From NCBI GenBank assembly GCA_035771165.1, contig JAWNZC010000351.1:6301001-6365000 (forward strand): a stretch of 64,000 bases of DNA, given 5' to 3'. The translations under genes and the position numbers were made by a program. Under the pieces are notes generated by a model. That model was given only the letters and a program-made list of their open reading frames with translations. It was not told the origin of the DNA and ran no database searches. The stretch comes from Paragorgia papillata (lineage: Eukaryota > Cnidaria > Anthozoa > Scleralcyonacea > Coralliidae). Numbering within the stretch: the stretch's first letter is position 1; each line of letters begins with the position of its first letter. Of the stretch, positions 22,610 through 36,900 are shown piece by piece.

Positions 22610-24355
22610 ACATCAAGTGGGGGCCATTTTAAAAGTGCCCGGGAAATTAGCCCTCTCGTCCTTGCGACTATCGGGCTCCTGTATTCAATTACTCTCGACC
22701 TTGTGTCCTTTTAATTAACTTTATGTTGTTATCTATCTATATATATAAATAATATTTAGTTAAGTAAATAAGTAATTTACATTAGAAAACGATTCTTAGG
22801 AGATAAAATTATTTGACTACGACGTTATTAAAACTTCAGTACGCGGATATTACGGGTAAAAGTCTGTGGCAAAAAAAGTCCTGCACTCACGAAGCTGGGT
22901 TTTACATTTCTCGAATATGCCGACACATTTGTTTATAGAAAAAGATGGCCAAAAATGTCGGAACTACGTACGCATTGTTGAAATACATCGGGTACCATGC
23001 CAAAATAATGTTTTTTCATTTTCTGGCATGAATAGCACTTGACAGTTCCTCTGTTTAATATGTTGTCCAGGGCTGTGCGTTTAGTATTTAAAAACAAAAT
23101 AAAAAATTCTAAACACTTGTGAGGAGTCCATTTCCCATTATATAAGCTTAAGGTTACGTAACACCTTGGAGTAGTGCTTTGCGAAAAATGCAACTGCGCG
23201 TTCAGTTTAACTAAGCAATCAAATTCAAATTTTTACAGTTTATAGCAAAATGATTGTAGAATTGGACAGTTGATTTACAATTTTGAAAAGTATTTAAACT
23301 TGTTTTGTTTTGACAAAATTCTGAAAACGCATTCGTTTTGCGCCGCGACTTTTGTTGAACTACAGTTTCAATCAAATCATGTAAAAATAGTTTTAATTGC
23401 AACTCAACTAGCTGTTCTACAAAAGTGTGTGCGGTAGCTATGTTTCTTTTTTGTTATTTTTGAGATACAAGGCATTCTTTTGCAACCTCAGTTAAGTTGC
23501 GTGCTACCATGAATCGTACAAAAAATCGTATAGCTACCCGCACACACTTTTGAAGCTCTTATTGTCTCCAAGACTCCAACACATTGTGAAAATTTGAATA
23601 ACATCGGCCAAAACTCGTGTTCAACAAAAGTCTTTGAATACGGCAGTTTAGCTGAGATTTAAAGCTGAAGAAACAAGCCTTGGAACATTTAAATTTCGCG
23701 GGAAAACAGAGCTGCCTGCAATTTTCATCGCTAAATATCTTAATGAATTTTGCTTTAAACGAAATAAACTTTTCAAAACCTTTCAGCATTTGGCTTAAGG
23801 CAGCTAATTACGCAAAAAAAATTTTTTTGGTTTTTTAAATTTCTATGGTGTAACGTAACCTTAATTCTTATTTTACGAACAATGGTGAGAACATTTTGAA
23901 CATTTTAAAAATTAACACTAAAATTTGACCTATATACCGAATGAATGCTTATAAATTTTTTAGAACATACGTACCCGACGTATTTCAACAATGCGTAGTT
24001 CCGAAATTTTTAGCCATTTTTTTCTATAAACAAATGTGTCGGCATAATCGAGAAATGTAAAACCCAGTTTCGTGAGTGCAAGACTTTTTTGCCACGGACT
24101 TTTACCCGTAGTATCCGCGTACTGAAGTTTTAATAACCTCGTGGTCAAAGAATTTTATCTCCAAAGAATCGTTTTCTAAAGTAAATTACTTATTTACTTA
24201 ACTAAAGATTATTTATATATATAGATAACAATATAAAGTTATTAATTAAAAGGTCGCAAGAAGGCCAAAAGTAATTGAATACAGGAGCCCGAGGGTCGCA
24301 AGGACGAGAGGGCTAATTTACCGGGGGCACTTACTTTCAAAAATGGCCGACTGGC
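22605..24355. mobile_element. Foldback element with arms of about 390 bp and nested MITEs
   Basis: Arm 22610-22995 and arm 23965-24350 are inverted copies (aaatgtcggaactacg / cgtagttccgaaat; gccctctcgtccttgcgac / gtcgcaaggacgagagggc). Nested inside is a second element, 23149-23866, with ends TAAGGTTACGTAACACC / GGTGTAACGTAACCTTA. Inside that is an inverted pair acaaaagtgtgtgcggtagct (23418) / agctacccgcacacactttt (23533). No transposase is visible. Confidence 0.8.
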
Positions 24356-25140
24356 GCATGCGCACAAAAATAATGGACACTTTTTTTTCGCGAGTCGGAA
24401 TTCTGGTTAATCTTTATTCTGTGATAATGCCTCATGTCCGATTAACCAGTGTCGCCCGTATTGCCCATTGTTCTGTCCTCTGCAGTTTCCGCCGTCAAAT
24501 TCAGTTCCTGCAAGTCTCTCTTGATGTTATCCTTCCACCTTGTTCTTGGTCTTCCTCGTCCTCGTTTACCGTTCACCACTCTCGACATGATGTCTTTTGC
24601 CGGTTTTCCATCATCAGCTCTCTGTATAGGCGCCCGAACCATTATATCTCAACCTACACTCCCTTGCCTTCTTTGTGATGATACACACTTTCAGTTCCTT
24701 CCTGATATCATCGTACTTTTCCTGTCTCTCAAAGTTACCCCCATAATCCGTCTTAGCATTCGCATTTCTGTTGTTTGCAATATCTTTTCTTCTTTTCTTG
24801 TCAAAGCGCACGTTTCCAAGCCATATAACAACACCGGTCTTATAACCGTTATATACATTTTCGCTTTGAGTTTCCTTGGCATTCGTGTGTCGTTGATGAC
24901 CCCGACAGCTCTCTCCATTTACTCCAGGCCGTTTTAACTTTGGCCCGTACTGCCGTCTCTTTGCCTCTTTCTTCACTCACCATAACACCAAGATATTTAA
25001 ACTCCCCCACTTGTTTCAAGACAATGTTATTTTCATTGTCTCTGATGTTGGCTGTTGTCTTCTCTTTGCTGCTAACTAGCACTTCAGTTTTTGTTATTGG
25101 CTTTCAGACCCTTTTTCGACATACCCTCCTGCCATTTCTG

Positions 25141-25452
25141 CTACTTTTCCTGTGACTCTTTTTCACTTTCTGCCATCAGAGCTAAATCGTCTGCAAACAT
25201 GCAGAAGTTCCCACGGTATGCCTTTTCTCCACACCAGTATACTAACTCTCTTGGTACCCGGTCGTACGCTTTTTCCAGATCGACGAAACAAAAGAATAGA
25301 TTTCTCTTTACTTCCCAAAACTTCTCTTGCAGTTGTTTGACCATAAATATAGCATCCGTTGTTCCTCGTCCTGGCATAAAACCCATTTGCATGTTATTGA
25401 TCGAAATGATGACTCTTAGCCTTTGATCTAAAACCTTTTCTAATGCCTTCAT
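25141..25452 (-). pseudogene. Reverse transcriptase fragment of the RTE LINE
   Basis: Carries the motif before A (MQMGFMPGRGTTDA), motif A (FVDLEKAYDRV) and then directly the FADDLALMAES motif C, with the block between motifs A and C missing. An internal deletion of roughly 75-80 codons is inferred from the usual RTE layout. Confidence 0.75.
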
Positions 25453-26140
25453 TATCTGTTCCAGTAAATTTATACCTGTGTGATAAAAATAAATAATTAT
25501 GTCGATTTACACAATCCATTGAATCCCCTTTCTGCTTGTAAATCGGTACAATATAATGCTCTTTTCCCAATCGTCTGGCATAGTTTCCTCTTCCCAAATA
25601 CTTTCAATGATACTGTGGATCATATCTATACCTGTCTCATCAGTTCCAGAACTATTCCTGAGCAACCTGCCGCTTTTCCAGAATTCATCCCTCTAATTAC
25701 CTTCCTAATTTCCTCCTTACTTACATTTTGCAGTGGTCCTTCTGTTGGTCAACTGTTGGTAGCTCCTCTCTTTCATTTTCAACATTCAGAATGGTGCTAA
25801 AATACTTTCGCCATCTATTTCTTACTTCCTTATCTGCAGTTAGCATTTCTCCATGTTGGTCTCTGACATATTTTAGTTCTCCCATATCTTGTCTTGTTCG
25901 TGCCCTTTGCCGTGCTACTCGGTATATGCACGTTTCTCCTTCCGTCGTCCCCATGTTGTCGTACCAGTCCTTTGTTGTTTCCATTTCTCGTTTCCCTTTT
26001 TCTCACTCAATGTCTGTTGGTTTGCTGTAACTTTATCACGATATTCCGTAATGTTATCGCCTTTCAATTTCCATATCTTTACTTTGCTTTGCACAACCCT
26101 TTTCCTGGTCTCTTCCTCTCCAGCTCACTGCTTCTCCTGG

Positions 26141-26842
26141 TCAGTCCCTAACAACTTTTTGCTCCGACTTCCTTACCATGATGAAATCAATCTGGGAACT
26201 ATTATTCCCACTTTTATACGTCGCCAGATGTTCCTCTTTCTCCTCAAAGAGCGTGTTCAGTAACACCAAGTCTGACGCTTCTATACTCTCTAAAACTCTC
26301 TCGCCTTCTGCATTTCTATCACCAAATCCCTTTCCTCCATGTATTCTTTGGAATCCATCGTTGTTCTTGCCCACATGTCCGTTTAAGTCTTTCCCTATAG
26401 TTGGGACTATACCGATCAAGTGCTCCAGCTTTTCGAAGAACTCCTCCTTATCTTCATCACTCCTGCCTGACTGTGGTGCATATCCTGATATCACACTATA
26501 CCCACGATCCGCTATTACCAGTCTAACTCTGCCCAATCGATCTGATGGTCTCTGCACTTCAAACACTTGATGTTTTAGTTTCTCGTCGAGTATTATACCA
26601 ACTCCACTTCTCGTGTTAGTTTCTCCCGAATAGAAGATCTTATAACCGTCACCCAGTTCTCTTGTGCTATATATCGTTTCTTGCACACACGCGATGTTTA
26701 TTTTGCGTCTTCTAAAAACGTCAACCAGTTCTCTTCCTTTGCCTGTCATCGTTCCTATATTCCATGTACCCACTCTCACCACCATTTGCTTCTTACGCCG
26801 CGGGCATGGCGCCCTCCGCGGTACCCCTTGCTGATTTCTCAC
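26141..26842 (-). pseudogene. APE-like endonuclease domain of the RTE LINE
   Basis: 233 codons open, beginning after an RTE-like leader. Conserved residues include Asn in TWNIG, Glu in VQETI, the acid/Asn pair in GKDLNGH (usually GDFN or GDLN), and Asp in SQIDFI. It is the longest intact part of the element. Confidence 0.8.
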
Positions 26843-27050
26843 GCCAACCGGGGGCTGCTGACGCGCGTCGCATGCGGGGAACGCCCTATTTATACTCTTT
26901 CTGGATTCAGGAATATTTGTTTGGTGCGGGTTTTTACAGCCGGATGCCCTTCCTGACGCAAACCACAGTTATCGGCGATGGACCCTTAGGTTAGTTTCTG
27001 TCACAGCCTCCCCGTTGTGAGTGACCTTGGCTCGTGAGTGAGCTCTTCCG

Positions 27051-27840
27051 CTCTTTTACCGCTGTACTTCATATAAGACTATAAATAGAAGATTCGTCAA
27101 ATTATGCTAGAGTACACCGTACTTTTGTAATTTCCCAAATCGAGAGTTACAGTTACCTCTAACCATAAAATTAAAAATCTCAGCGCAGTTCTACATAAGT
27201 ACTATGCTTAATGATTACTTTTGAAAGTTTTGTACTTTTTAAAAATCGCTTTAGGCACGCTGTTCCAGTGTTCCCCAGGTTTTCGTGCTGTGCACAGGCT
27301 ACGCCAAAGTTGCAAATCAGTAGCCGGAGTTGAACGCCAGACTTGGCGGCTTATTTTAATACCCATGCTAACGCCAGACAATTTTACCTGTAGCTGAATA
27401 TAAAGGCCTAGGTGTCGCCAAGCCGCTAGACAATAGACAATGGTAAACAATGAAATAAAGGAATGCATTTCAGTTAATTAAACTATGTAATGTCTTTAAC
27501 TTTCATAAATAAAGCATGCATTAGCAAAAAATAGCCACGCCCAGGCGTGCATGTATCTACTGCGTTTATTGCCTATACTGTAGCTACTATACGGTACAAA
27601 TAACTTTTAAAAAAGAAAAATAACTTAAATCGTGTTTAATACATATACCTGCAGACATATTGTACAATTATAATTTAATATATATTTTAATCATAATGAA
27701 TGTATTATATGTATTTTAATCATAATTAATAATTTTGGAGAAATGACTTAAATCGTGTTTAATAAATAGTAAGTGCTTTAAATAAAACTGATCAGATTCC
27801 TTAAGTACAAAATGTACAATATTTAGCATGATAAGATATT
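27051..27840. other. 3' flank of the dynein gene, no gene recognised
   Basis: AT-rich sequence downstream of the dynein stop codon on the minus strand; includes a fragment with ctaacgccagacaatttt (27367) resembling the TTAA-MITE core. No coding region supported. Confidence 0.5.
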
Positions 27841-27999
27841 TTATTGGTCCTTTAAGAATAAAGCTGCTCCACATTGTATCCACTGACTTTTATCTCCTCC
27901 AAAAGGCACGTTCATACTGGTCATCAGCCTATCACGGTCCATGGTGTAGTAGATTGGAAGGGTGAGACATTCGCTGCTGTTGTAGGCATCTGGTTGATC
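27841..27999 (-). CDS. DYNC2H1: DYNC2H1 last exon and stop
   Basis: 52 codons plus stop TAA at 27841-27843. Reads DQPDAYNSSECLTLPIYYT and ends DKSQWIQCGAALFLKDQ, the conserved dynein-2 C-terminus. An AATAAA (27840-27845, minus strand) overlaps the stop codon. Other candidate signals occur further downstream, so the polyadenylation site is not settled. Confidence 0.96.
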   Translation of the reverse strand, partial: DQPDAYNSSECLTLPIYYTMDRDRLMTSMNVPFGGDKSQWIQCGAALFLKDQ

Positions 28000-30900
28000 C
28001 TGGAAAAAAATTTCAGACATATATTAAGCAATTATTGGATGAGGTTGAATATGATATAAAGAATTATGCATACCAAGACGAATGTTATATTACAAGAGAA
28101 TACTAGATTTTGCTCACAAAAAGCTGGTGCTGAAGTCAATCGTCAATAATTATTTCATTGTAGACCACTTTCACAATGGCCACACTTTAAATATTCTTTT
28201 ATGTGCATCTAAATGAGTCTTTCTAGCCCCGTTATGAAGCAAATATTCTTTTGAATTGAAGTTATACAAACGAGGCTAGAAAGGCTTATTAAGATGCACA
28301 TAAAAGAATATTCAAATTAGTCGCTATTATTAAGATGCACATAAAAGAATATTCAAATTTATAGTCGCTATTAGACGAAAGTGGTCTATAGGACGATTGA
28401 CCTCATTCGTGCAAAAATTATTTCATTTTAGAACGATTGACCTCATTCGTCCAATAATAATTTATTTCATGTAATAAATCAAACACGAGTTTCAGTGTTT
28501 CATCAGGGGTTCCAAACACGAGAAAACAAATGAAAACCGAGGGCGTAGCCCCGCGGTTTTTATTGTTTTCGAGTGTTTGGAGTCCCCTGATGAAACACGA
28601 TAAACGAGTGTTTGATCTTGCTTCTCAATTTATTTCAATATGCAGATTAAGAAATTGGCTACGATAATTCACGAATTATTAATGAGTCTGAGAAATATAT
28701 GTATGGTATTAGATGTATATGTATAGTTAGTAAAACACGTCAGCACCTTTGGTATCCAAGCAATTGTGCATGGCGGTATAGCCGATACACTTGGCGAGTC
28801 ACGTTGATTTTCGGTTAAAACTGTTCCATCGAATGTACATCCTTCCAGTTGCAATCCGCCAACCTATATGAGTAGAACAGTACGACATGGATAGGTCAAC
28901 AGATAGAGGAACAAAAGTAAGGAAAAAAGACATGACACAAAAGCAGAGGAAAGAGATAGACAAAGGAACAAATACATGAAATTGAAACAAGCAAGCAAAC
29001 AAGCAAGCAAGCAAACCAACCAACCAACCAACCAACCAACCAACAAACAAACAAACAAACAAACAAACAAACAAACAAACAAACAAACAAACAAACAATC
29101 AATCAATCAATCAAACAATCAAACAAAGAAGAAAAAGAGGAAGAGATGGACATGCAGATGAACGAGACATGTTCTACTTCTCCAAATAAGGGAAAATAAA
29201 TAAAAATTAATATACAATAAAATAACAAACAGAAAACAAAGGGTCAACAAAAAACAAACAAAACCTAGTGTATTAATAAACCATGGCAAAAAAAAAATTT
29301 AACATAAAAATTACTTTGATGGAAAACTTCGCTCCATGAACGCCAGAACTTTTCCAAGTCGCCGCGAATTTTAATTCGTCCATTGAACACTTCATAGCTC
29401 TATCAAGAAAAAAGAACGATAGTTAAAATATATATCAGAATCAGAATAATTTATGTAAAATATATAAGTATTATTGATTTATTGTAGTCTACAGTGCAAA
29501 CTACTCACAGTTTGTTTACAGTATAACCGCTTATTTATGTTTTTACGAAAGCTAACACGAAGTACCGCGACTGAATTCCTATCACAATCATTTCAATGAT
29601 TTTAAAAATACAAACTGTTTTAGCTGAGAAAATCAAACGAAAAGTATATGTAAATCAGGACGGTTCTCTTACCAGTTTGCAGATATTGATTAAATATTAA
29701 ATTATTTGAATTTGTCTCATGAATTATTAATGAATTTTTAATAAATATTAAACGTGTGTTACCACAAATTCTCGCTTCTATTAAAGTGGCACTACGACGA
29801 AAAAATCGTGAACCTAGTATTGATACGAGTTAACTATAATTTGCAAATGCGGAATACCGGCGTTTTCAGTTTCTCAAAATATTGTCTCGTTCTCGAGATA
29901 TTTAAGTTTATGAAACATGTAAATTAGGTGCCTCGTGATGTCATTTACTCACACAGGCAAAAATAAGATATACAAAATGAGTAATACATCTGAAACTAAG
30001 AAGTAAAAATAATTCAAACTTCGCACAAGCATAGTTATCATAAAAGTACACCCCACTGTGCGCATCATGTTGTTGTTACGGAAACCGCGTTTAGAAACAC
30101 GGGCCTTTTTGCTAAAAAATTAAAATATTTATTTTTTGTTTCTTTTCAAAAGAATATGATAATTGAAATGTTCAAAATACAATATCTGTGCGTCTACAAA
30201 TATTCATGTCAATGTATTGCAGTAAACATTTTTGTTTTACAAATGGAAGGCGCCTTTTTGCAAACGCTATCCATAGAAACAACATAATGTGAACGTTGGA
30301 GTGTATTTTCCCCATAACTATTCTTGTGCAAAGTTTGAATTATTTCTACATATATTACTCATTTTGTAAATCTTATTTTGTCTGTGTGGATAAATGACGT
30401 CACGAGGTATCTAATTTACATGTTTCAGAAACTTAAATATCTCGAGAACGAGACAATATTTTGAGAAACTGAAAACGCCGGTATTCCTCATTTGGAAATT
30501 ATAGTTTACTGGTATCAATACTAGATTCACGATTTTTTTTCGTCGTATAGTGCCACTTTTAAAAGAACTTTGTTATCCATAACCTAACGTTCCAATTTAA
30601 GAAACACACATACCTGGCAGTTTGTTGTCGTAGAGCATTTAAAAATGTATCTGGATGGAAGAGCTCCGACAGATCAATGGTATCTCTAAGCAGTGTCTTT
30701 TTCTCACTTTTCTCTACCCAAGATCCCAAAGCAAGAGTCTTTGCAACAAGCGATCGCAACCACTGAATTGGATCTGTAGGTCCTTCCCAGTGTTTATACC
30801 AAGTATCTGGAACCTAAACAATTAAGCTAACTTAAACTTTAAACGTGTATTAGTTAAGAAATAGAAAATGGCCGCCCGTGTTTATATAGCCTGATGCAAA

Positions 30901-33896
30901 CACGAGAGTGTGTTGGGAGAATTCGAAAGTTTACGTGAACCCGAGCCGTAGGCAAAGGTTTACATAAGTACTTTCGAATTCTCCCAAACTCACTCGATTG
31001 TTTGCATCAAGTTAAAAAAACACAGGGTATCCATTTTCTATTTCTTTTATGAAATAAGACTAAGAAATGTGCCGTGACGTCACAACCGTGTTTGCATAGC
31101 CTGATATAAACACGGTAACTGACCAATCACAGGGTGCGTAAGACGCAACCTATTTTATAATAACAGAAAGAGAACGTTGTTCACAACAAAGGAGTTTTGT
31201 AAGCATATAACATTTATCTTCGAGACATTTTAATTTTAAAATAAATTAGCGTTTAGAGTACCTATGAAACGAAAACTGAGCCTGTTTAATTTAAAAAAAT
31301 ACCTAACATGTCAGAGTAAAATCTTTTGCAGTTTTTCATTTCCTTGCTTCATTGTTGAGATATTTTACGTTGCAAAATTAACATTTTTAACACTTTGAAA
31401 CCTGACGACGAGTCTTTAAGGTTTATTCTGGCTAACGCTAGACGACTTTATTCAGCACAGGAAGAGGTCCAGGCCTCAAAGTGCTAACTTACCTCTTGTC
31501 TCATCAGTCCACTGGCAAGATTTTGAGTTTCTGAAGTAAGAAGAGTGGTGCCTTTTATCACTTTACTGAGCGCAGCTAAAGAGCCATGTACGTGCTGGAC
31601 TAGTCGAATGGCATTATAACGCTCCAGATGAACAAACGAAGTGACAGGAGATTCGCCTTTATCTGCTGGTACAGAGACTTTCATCTGAATTAACTGAGAA
31701 CCCTAAAAAGAACAGTAGAATGATTTGCATAATTCTTATCAGAATTACAATAAGAAAGAAAGTTGCTTTGAAGGTTGCTCTAATTTAATACTTTTAAAAT
31801 ATTTAGGTATTTAGATGCTGCACATTTATAATATAATAATACAACGTCATTTAGTCATATATTTACATATAGGTGAAAGGTTCTCAATAACGGGTGTTTA
31901 GTATGGTTTTGTAAGATAGTTTTCGCTACACTCAAGGGATTATGGTAAAAAGTACACGACAGCCATCTCTTATCACTTGAGTGAATTGCATTCATCGTTG
32001 TCGTTCAGACTGCGCAATTTAACAAATGGTTCATGATTTGGCGTGCTCCATTGAGTTATGGGATGCACGCGGCTAGTTCGGAGAGCGTAAGAGTTGGTCG
32101 AGGCGTAGCCGATTTTGAGTGCCTTCCAACTTCCCAAGTGCATAACTCAATGGAGCACGCCAAACCACGAACCATTTCTTTTATAACAAAGAATCAGACA
32201 CAAAACAACGGAAAACAATATCTATTTCGCTGATCTGATTAAAAATGAGTTTCTCATTACGTTTGAAATGGAGCACGCACGGTAGCCAATCAGAAACGCC
32301 GTTGTATTACATCTGTGTTATAAAAGACTTTAGTATCAACCAATTGGTGGGCTATTACAAATCCGGCTTTCTGATTCGCTGAGCTACCATGGTCTATTGG
32401 TGATAGACCATAGTAGCGTTATCCAATGATAAACCTTCTTATAGCTGGAATACTCCTATTCTGACCAATCAGAAGCCACGGCATATTCACGCCGCAAGCA
32501 AAATCTGGAAACTAGGCAAAAAAATCAAACATGGCGTCTGCTAAAATTTTTGTACAAGTGAAGAAAACATTGGGTCGAAAGTAATGGAAATATATTCAGT
32601 TTGACATTTTCGAATAAGAAAATGAATCCGCTTATGCCTATGGAGTATATCTACACCAAATTTGAAGCAAAGTAGTTACAATCTTGTGTTTTGTGAGCGA
32701 TTGTTTACAATACGCCATCGAACTGCTCTGCATTATGTATGGGGAGACTTCTGCAAACAAAAAGGTAAAACTATCTAAACATTTAGAACAATGTTAAAAA
32801 TACTTTTTTACGTTAAAGAAAAGTTGTTTATGGTTGATACTAAAACAATTAGACAACTCGTCCTCGTTGTCTAATTGTTAAATAGAAAACTCGGCCTCGT
32901 TGTCTAATTGTTAAATTGTATATTGAGGTCTGCATGTATATATCCAAAATGGTAATGGTAATGTAATGAAGATAACGTCAAAGTAGGCATTTGTGTTTCT
33001 CTCTTTTCTTATAATATACAGCTTAAAAATCTTAATGAAATGATAAAATGTAGAATACGCTATTCAAGTATGCCATTAACGAGAAAATTATTTGGGTAAT
33101 ATTTCTCACGCAACAGAATATCGAGCATGCAAATTATGCCTACTTTTACGTCATCCTCATGCATTAGCGTTTTGAAATACAAACCTCAAAAGCACAATAA
33201 ATAAAAGCTGATAGAATCCATATTAGTAATATCGTATTTTACTCCTTTCCTTGTGGAAAAAACATCACTTACTTGATTAAGCTTCTTCCACAAATTCAAA
33301 AATGGCGATAGTTCATTGCTCCATTTTTCTCGATCAAATTTATGAGCAACTACATCAGATCTCATCAAGACTTTGAGCTGAGAAATTACCTAGAAAATAA
33401 CACACTCAAATAAACACCATGTATAGGCTTCTCCATTCCCATACTAACATTCACATCTATATGACTAAGAAATGCGAGAGTGCATGGTAACTGTCTTTAT
33501 CCTGCGAAAACTGAAACTTATAAAAGAAAATATATATTGTTTTAAAAAGGGAAAAATATTTTAGGAAAAATATCCTTAAAACAAACATTTTTTTCTTAAA
33601 ACAAGCTTTTTGGGATTTGCAGAGTAGGACAGAAATCCTTCATTAATCATTATTTTAAAATCTATTGTTTTCAGTTTGCTCTTTGGATGGATAATAAAGC
33701 TTCAGTGACCTCGGTTATAGACAGAATACACTGCAAAGTCATAGTTACTATATATATAGAATATGCAAGACCTAACAAAAACTGAAAAGTAAATGTGGAC
33801 TTTGAAAATGTAATTATGTTAGTTGAGAATAATAAAACCAGTGCATGCAGTATAACAAATATAGCAGTAGGTTTATATAATGTTGTGGAATTAATT

Positions 33897-33983
<87 letters not shown>

Positions 33984-36900
33984 TCAACATTTGTACCAAA
34001 GGGTAACAGGAGAAATAACAATAGGACTCTAGGTCCCTTGTTATTCTCAAAAAATAAATGTTAACAAAGATATCAATATAAGTACAAAGTCAAATACTAA
34101 ATATACAATAAAAAATACAAATTATAAACTAAATATACAACTCGCAATGACAAATATAGAAGATAGATTAGATTGACGACATAAGGGACAAATAATACGC
34201 TATGTACGGATGTCGTCGGCATTAAAGACTGACTTAAGTCTATCAAACAAAAGGGCTTTAATGCTCGACGTAACACTTTGAAGCCTGACGACGAGTCTTT
34301 AAGGTTTATTCTTGCTAACGCCAGACGATTTTATTCAGCACAGGGAGAGGTCCAGGCCTTAAAGTGTTAAACACTTCCGTAGATGAAGAAAGGATTGCAA
34401 TTAGTAATGAATTCCAAAGAGGAGAAATACGGACAAAGTAAGAATCACGAAAACTAGAGGTCAGTGCTAGTATCAGACAAAGATCTAAAGCAGACGATCC
34501 TTTGCAAATTCTGGAGGTAGAGAATAATAAGAAATCAGAAATGTCGAGTAAGATCTCGTCTTTAAGGCAACGAAATATAAACAAGAGATCAAGATATTCA
34601 AGGAAATAAGAAAGCGGAAGAAGTCTCAACCGAATAAGGCTGGTTTTGTAATGGAATTTTAAATCGGGCAAAATAAAGCGCGTTGCTCTCCTTTGCACGC
34701 GTACGCGTTCAGTATTACGCATATTTTGACAAGCGCGGGGCGTGTGCAGTGTGACGTAATCTAAAAAAACTGATACTCAATTAAACTTGTAAACTACTAC
34801 CTTTTGTAATTCAGAACCATTTGTAACAAATTGATACACAAAAAGTAAACAAAATTATTTTAAAAACCAAAGTATAAAGGAAAAGAATGAGCTGCTCATA
34901 TTTTAAACATTGCATCAACCACCACCTATTTATTTCCATTACCTGCGAACTGACTATTCTTTGCGCTGATCTATCGATATTCGCAGGCAGACCAAAGAAT
35001 GACGGCTGGTCCGTTTCAGGAAGGGAATTCACCGTGTCTTTGTAATCCTGGGAAGAACAATTACGTTATCAGAAACCAAAGAATAAAAAAAAATCAAATT
35101 TTTAATGCCACTGAAAAAATACCTCAAGATGACAAGATGTTGGTAAGGTGACATTGGGAATCACTTTCTTGCTACGACTACGGGATGACTGCAAAGAAAT
35201 AAAAAATATAAAACATATAATTCAATAATATTAAAAAGCATATCTCATGTTTGTAAAAAAGTAGAGTGTTGCGTAGGCAGTGTTTTAGATAGAGCGAAGT
35301 TAAAAGGTGGTGAACTGCGGAGATTAATTTTGATAACGAAATATTGACATTTTGAGTGAAGCTCATCATTATCTATATATAAGGTAACACGAAATACTGA
35401 CATTTCAAGCGGAGCCCTTCATCACTCAGAGTAACATTTACTCTGATGAAAGGCTCCGCTCGAATTTACATTAATGAAGGGCTCCGCCCGATACGTTAAT
35501 ATTTCGTTATCAAAACTAATCCCGGCAGTTTACTACCTTTTTTAATATCTCGTGTTTAGGTTTTTTATATATCTTTCAAAAACTCATTAATAATTCATGA
35601 GAAAAACACAAAGGAAATCAGTACCATGTCCGTGGTTTTATACCTGATAAAACTTCTTGACGTCAGAAAAAATACTAATGAACATACAATTTTATATAAA
35701 GAATACTAATGAACAAACAATTTTATATAAAGAATACTAATGAACATAACATCCAATAACGAATCGTTTTTGAAGCCATTCAAAACACTCGCATCACGTG
35801 TTTTATCAGATCTAAAACATTCGGGCTGCGCCCTCGTGGTTTTAAATCTGATAAAACACTCCTGCTCGTGTTTTAAATATTACATAATCTTTGGTGGCAC
35901 CTTTTGATAGAAATTGCTTAATATTATCATCAACTTTTAAGTTTCATTACTTTTTATTCTGCTAAAGTTGGCTTGCTATTCTCAGGAAAAGGACATCAGC
36001 AAGAGACATGCAGACTAGATGATATAACAATAGAGTTGATGTTCGCGGGCATAAATAAACTCATAACTTACATGTATCAACGCAACATTTGTCATCAAAA
36101 CAATCTTTGCTCCAAAGTATTGACAACAAAAGTATAGAATTACGTAAACAACAAACCAATAGTGATTTAGAACTGTTAAAACTGAAAAATATATTTTAGC
36201 CCGCTGAATTCTCCATTTTAGCCCGCAAGATACACCACAATGCATGCCCGATAAAATTATTATAATACACAGTGATTCAACAGTGAAAGTTTAAGAATTG
36301 AGTAGATTTTCTCTAAACATGTCTGTTTAATTAAAGTTCAGAGCAAACTCTCTTGGTATTCCACTGTTGAGTCATTGTAACATATTTGCGTGCAGCTAGA
36401 TTAACGTCGATTCCTGTGAATAGTAAACGTCCAACTTTAGCAGAAGAAAAAAGGTATCAAGATGAAATTTTAGTTGATGATAATATTAAGTTATTCCTAT
36501 CAGAAGATACCAATATTATAAATAGATAAAAATATGAAATATCTCGCAGGAACTATCTCAAAGATACATATTATTTTAGCAATTGAATAAAGGGCAACAT
36601 GGTTTCCAATTTGATAATCAACGCTAAATTGAACAATTGATCACTTTATATATTTTTACTGAACAAATGTTCAAAAGTTGCAAAGTTGTAGCGACGCACG
36701 ATTTACCCTTGACTTCTGCGTTGTTTACATCGGTTATTAGGAATCACGCGTCATAAAAATGCAACAAATTAAACTCGTTTCGGTTATTATTCACCGACAT
36801 TCACTGAGCCTGAGGCGAATAATTGTTAAATATATAATATGCATGAAGTCACTCTTTAAAAAAAAAAGAAATCAAAAAGTTACCTGAGCACCAGTAACGA

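Larger units (their letters stand above)
24400..27050 (-). mobile_element. RTE-clade LINE, dead copy
   Basis: Minus-strand frames read in LINE order. From 26842 an APE-type endonuclease (VGTWNIGTMTGKGRELVD, CVQETI, IGKDLNGHVG, QIDFIMV) is followed by reverse transcriptase parts (GFMPGRGTTDAIFMVKQLQ, FVDLEKAYDRVPREL, MFADDLALMAES, GEFKYLGVMV) and the RTE-style C-terminal arm (GKRGRGRPRTRWKDNI). The frames are interrupted many times. The RT jumps from VPREL directly to FADD near 25190, so the intervening QGxxLSP motif is deleted. It cannot be autonomous. Confidence 0.85.

Noticed and set aside
24343..26570. Plus-strand ORFs of 100-160 codons
   Set aside because: Antisense of the minus-strand RTE LINE; no independent motifs.
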